This document shows positions 52,591 to 53,871 of a DNA stretch of 53,871 nucleotides, one piece after another; the first letter of the stretch is position 1; the number at the start of each line of letters is the position of its first letter. Both the position numbers and the translations under genes were made by a program. The stretch comes from an uncultured Roseburia sp. (GTDB taxonomy: Bacteria; Bacillota; Clostridia; Lachnospirales; Lachnospiraceae): assembly GCA_947088345.1 (NCBI GenBank), contig CAMUGE010000018.1, forward strand, positions 1 through 53,871, read 5' to 3'. The notes beneath the pieces are model-generated. The model had not been told where the DNA came from. It did no database searches and saw only the letters and a program-made list of their open reading frames with translations.

Positions 52591-53208
52591 ATGGATGACT
52601 CAAACAGGCCGATAAATTCACAATTTCTGGAGATGGCAAAAAAACGTGACAAGAAAGTGTATATTACTGATATAGCAATAGACAAAGTACCTTTTGTTCA
52701 GTATAAAGGATTTTCGGATCACCAAAATTATATAATGCGAGAGCTGGCACAGGAAGTATTGACCGTCTCCAAAGATGAAAATGATAGTAATGAAGTGGCA
52801 ATAACCTGTGATCTAGGTATGACTGACCCGCTTGAAGTGTATGGTGTTTCTTTGGGAACGGAGCATGAGGTAGATATCAGGGCTGATACGTTATCAAACC
52901 ATATTCTTGTTTCGCAGGAATCTGTGGCAGTAGTTATTTTACACAACCACCCATCCATACAGACATTTTCTATACAGGATATACGGTTTTTTATTGAGTT
53001 TTCAGTTTTACAGGTTATGGTTGTGGTTTCAAATCAGGGAACGGTTCATTATCTAATGCGAGAGGAAGACTATGATCTGAAAAAGGCGGCGGCATTATTC
53101 AATGAATGTGTTGAAAACTTAAAAAAAGATTCTCCGCTGACTGAGATCTATCTTGCGGCATTGTCATTTTTGGCAAAGAGCAGTGAAGTAGGAATATATT
53201 ATCGTTAG
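52591..53208 (+). CDS. RadC/JAB-like metalloprotease-fold protein
   Basis: 205 residues, with GGGGAGAGGAG nine bases upstream. The C-terminal half resembles the JAB domain of RadC: a strand with VAVVILHNHPS, then IQTFSIQDIRFFIEF and VMVVVSNQGTVHYLM. The two histidines and a later Asp (QD) fit the metal site, but the loop between HNHP and S..D is one residue shorter than in RadC (six residues between the second His and the Ser). The N-terminal 100 residues (KKVYITDIAIDKVPFVQYKG) lack the helix-hairpin-helix of RadC. Such proteins are common on integrative elements of Clostridia. Role unknown; no E1, E2 or ubiquitin-like partner is present. Confidence 0.75.
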   Translation: MDDSNRPINSQFLEMAKKRDKKVYITDIAIDKVPFVQYKGFSDHQNYIMRELAQEVLTVSKDENDSNEVAITCDLGMTDPLEVYGVSLGTEHEVDIRADTLSNHILVSQESVAVVILHNHPSIQTFSIQDIRFFIEFSVLQVMVVVSNQGTVHYLMREEDYDLKKAAALFNECVENLKKDSPLTEIYLAALSFLAKSSEVGIYYR

Positions 53209-53220
53209 GAGGCAGATAGC

Positions 53221-53394
53221 ATGGAAAGTTATATTTTGAATGATGTGGAGTATGATTTTAAGCCGTTGGAAATTTTTGTTCCTGATCCGGAATATAAAGT
53301 TGATAAAAAAGACTTGGAGCAAAGTATAGAAAAGAACAGGGCGATCATAACAAGAACGAGAGAAAAACGAAAAAAATATTTGCATGATACTTGA
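53221..53394 (+). CDS. Small charged partner protein of the JAB gene
   Basis: 57 residues. AGGAGG at 53206-53211 overlaps the stop codon of the JAB gene, so the two are translationally linked. The sequence starts ESYILNDVEYDFKPLEIFVP and ends with a strongly basic helix (RAIITRTREKRKKYLHDT). No family is recognised. Its tight coupling suggests that it works with the JAB-like protein. Confidence 0.65.
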   Translation: MESYILNDVEYDFKPLEIFVPDPEYKVDKKDLEQSIEKNRAIITRTREKRKKYLHDT

Positions 53395-53488
53395 TGCGTC
53401 GTTTTGTGTTTCCATCAGAATTGTCGATAAGTATTCAAAAGAGCAAAAAGATTGGCGGCAGGCTGATAACTGCCGGAGTCCGATGTTC

Positions 53489-53647
53489 CTATTTGCTATG
53501 AGCTGAATGGCTTTCCATACCACAATATTTACAGTTAGCAACAGTACAGTTTAGATCGCAGTATATGTATAATTTTTTGCCAGGTTTTGCTACTCTGCTT
53601 ATAGCCAGATTTTCATCCAATTCTTTTAACAATGTATCAAATTCCAT
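53489..53647 (-). pseudogene. Probable N-terminal remnant of an ISL3-type transposase
   Basis: 52 residues from the ATG at 53647 (GGGTGA upstream; an earlier in-frame ATG at 53692 is possible). It reads EFDTLLKELDENLAISRVAK, then YIYCDLN and CKYCGMESHSAHSK, and stops. The order LLK..D.NL, YIYC and CxxCG..S...HS is the start of ISL3-family transposases, which continue for several hundred residues. Here a TAG stands where a conserved aromatic residue is usual. It is either a decayed transposase or a small zinc-ribbon protein. Confidence 0.45.
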
Positions 53648-53784
53648 GTCATTCACCCATTTTATTATGACATAGAAAGACGGATAATTCAACTAACTTG
53701 ACAAAGGGCCAAACTTATTTACACTACCTGTTCCTGATTATTAAAAAAGATTTTTTACCTTGTTATCAATTGTCTTCAACAATG

Positions 53785-53830
53785 AAAATCCTCCGACTGC
53801 TCTGACATACGCTACAGCCGGAGGATTTTT
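53785..53830. terminator. Terminator of the surface-protein gene at the right edge
   Basis: AAAATCCTCCG (53785-53795) pairs perfectly with CGGAGGATTTT (53819-53829) around a 23-nt loop. TTTT follows on both strands, so it may stop transcription in both directions. Confidence 0.75.
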
Positions 53831-53836
53831 ACTGTC

Positions 53837-53871
53837 TTATTTTACTTTTAACGGTTTCAGTAAGTTCTTAT
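53837..53871 (-). CDS. 3' end of a second surface-protein gene (partial)
   Basis: Only the last eleven codons and the stop are in the window. Read on the minus strand they give KNLLKPLKVK, identical to the last ten residues of the 1472-residue surface protein that ends at 47419. At DNA level the two ends differ at two third-codon positions within the last eleven codons. The gene continues beyond the window and is followed by a strong hairpin. It is probably a BspA/Big_2-type paralog. Confidence 0.7.
   Translation of the reverse strand, partial: KNLLKPLKVK

Overview
The window looks like chromosomal DNA of a spore-forming, anaerobic Gram-positive bacterium of the Clostridia, most likely Lachnospiraceae-like. 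The evidence is a complete spoIIAA-spoIIAB-sigF operon, an alpha/beta-type small acid-soluble spore protein with a sigma-G-like promoter, strong AGGAGG ribosome binding sites, TTG and GTG starts, a secreted BspA-type surface protein with Big_2 and FIVAR modules, and a Gram-positive RND pump. The species cannot be named from the sequence. No rRNA, tRNA, CRISPR array or intact prophage was seen.

Layout. 0.2-2.4 kb: two paralogous secreted proteins with a pre-peptidase C-terminal-like domain. 2.6-8.1 kb: a branched-chain amino acid type ABC importer, livJ-livH-livM-livG-livF; livG and livF are separated by an array of palindromic repeats that continues after livF. 8.5-9.2 kb: cytidylate kinase-like protein. 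9.3-17.0 kb: a TRAP importer (dctP, dctQ, dctM), a YcxB-like protein, a LytS/YesM-type histidine kinase, an AraC-type response regulator, a second membrane-anchored TRAP-type binding protein and a cupin. This looks like an importer with its own three-part ligand sensor. 17.0-19.1 kb (minus strand): GH51 arabinofuranosidase and a DJ-1/PfpI protein. 19.3-20.1 kb: a CYTH protein and a spore protein.

20.4-29.4 kb is a housekeeping run: tig, clpP, clpX, lon, ysxC, arcC and pyk, closely spaced and probably largely co-transcribed (folding, proteolysis, ribosome assembly, carbamate and pyruvate kinases). 29.5-31.2 kb: a PAS/GGDEF/EAL protein with a degenerate GGDEF site and an intact EAL site. 31.9-35.7 kb: an RND permease with a large coiled-coil insertion. 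35.8-41.7 kb: valS, a FapA/DUF342 protein, a 45-residue conserved-looking protein and a zinc-ribbon/TPR membrane protein. 42.0-46.7 kb: spoIIAA-spoIIAB-sigF followed by a multi-spanning methyl-accepting protein and a CPA1-type cation/proton antiporter. 46.7-51.8 kb (minus strand): a Nudix hydrolase and a 1472-residue surface protein.

52.6-53.9 kb looks accessory: a RadC/JAB-like metalloprotease-fold protein with a small charged partner, a probable transposase remnant, and the 3' end of a second surface-protein gene whose C-terminal residues match the first.

The most interesting non-coding signals are the modular palindromic repeat family (7.0-8.5 kb, with a probable relative at 31.2 kb and a separate palindromic cluster at 4.0 kb) and a pair of similar structured elements ending in GGGCTTGCCC plus T-tract hairpins, upstream of the RND gene and of the spoIIA operon. 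Many sigma-A promoters with 17-bp spacers and Rho-independent terminators can be placed, and they define transcript borders. All functions come from motif reading without database searches.
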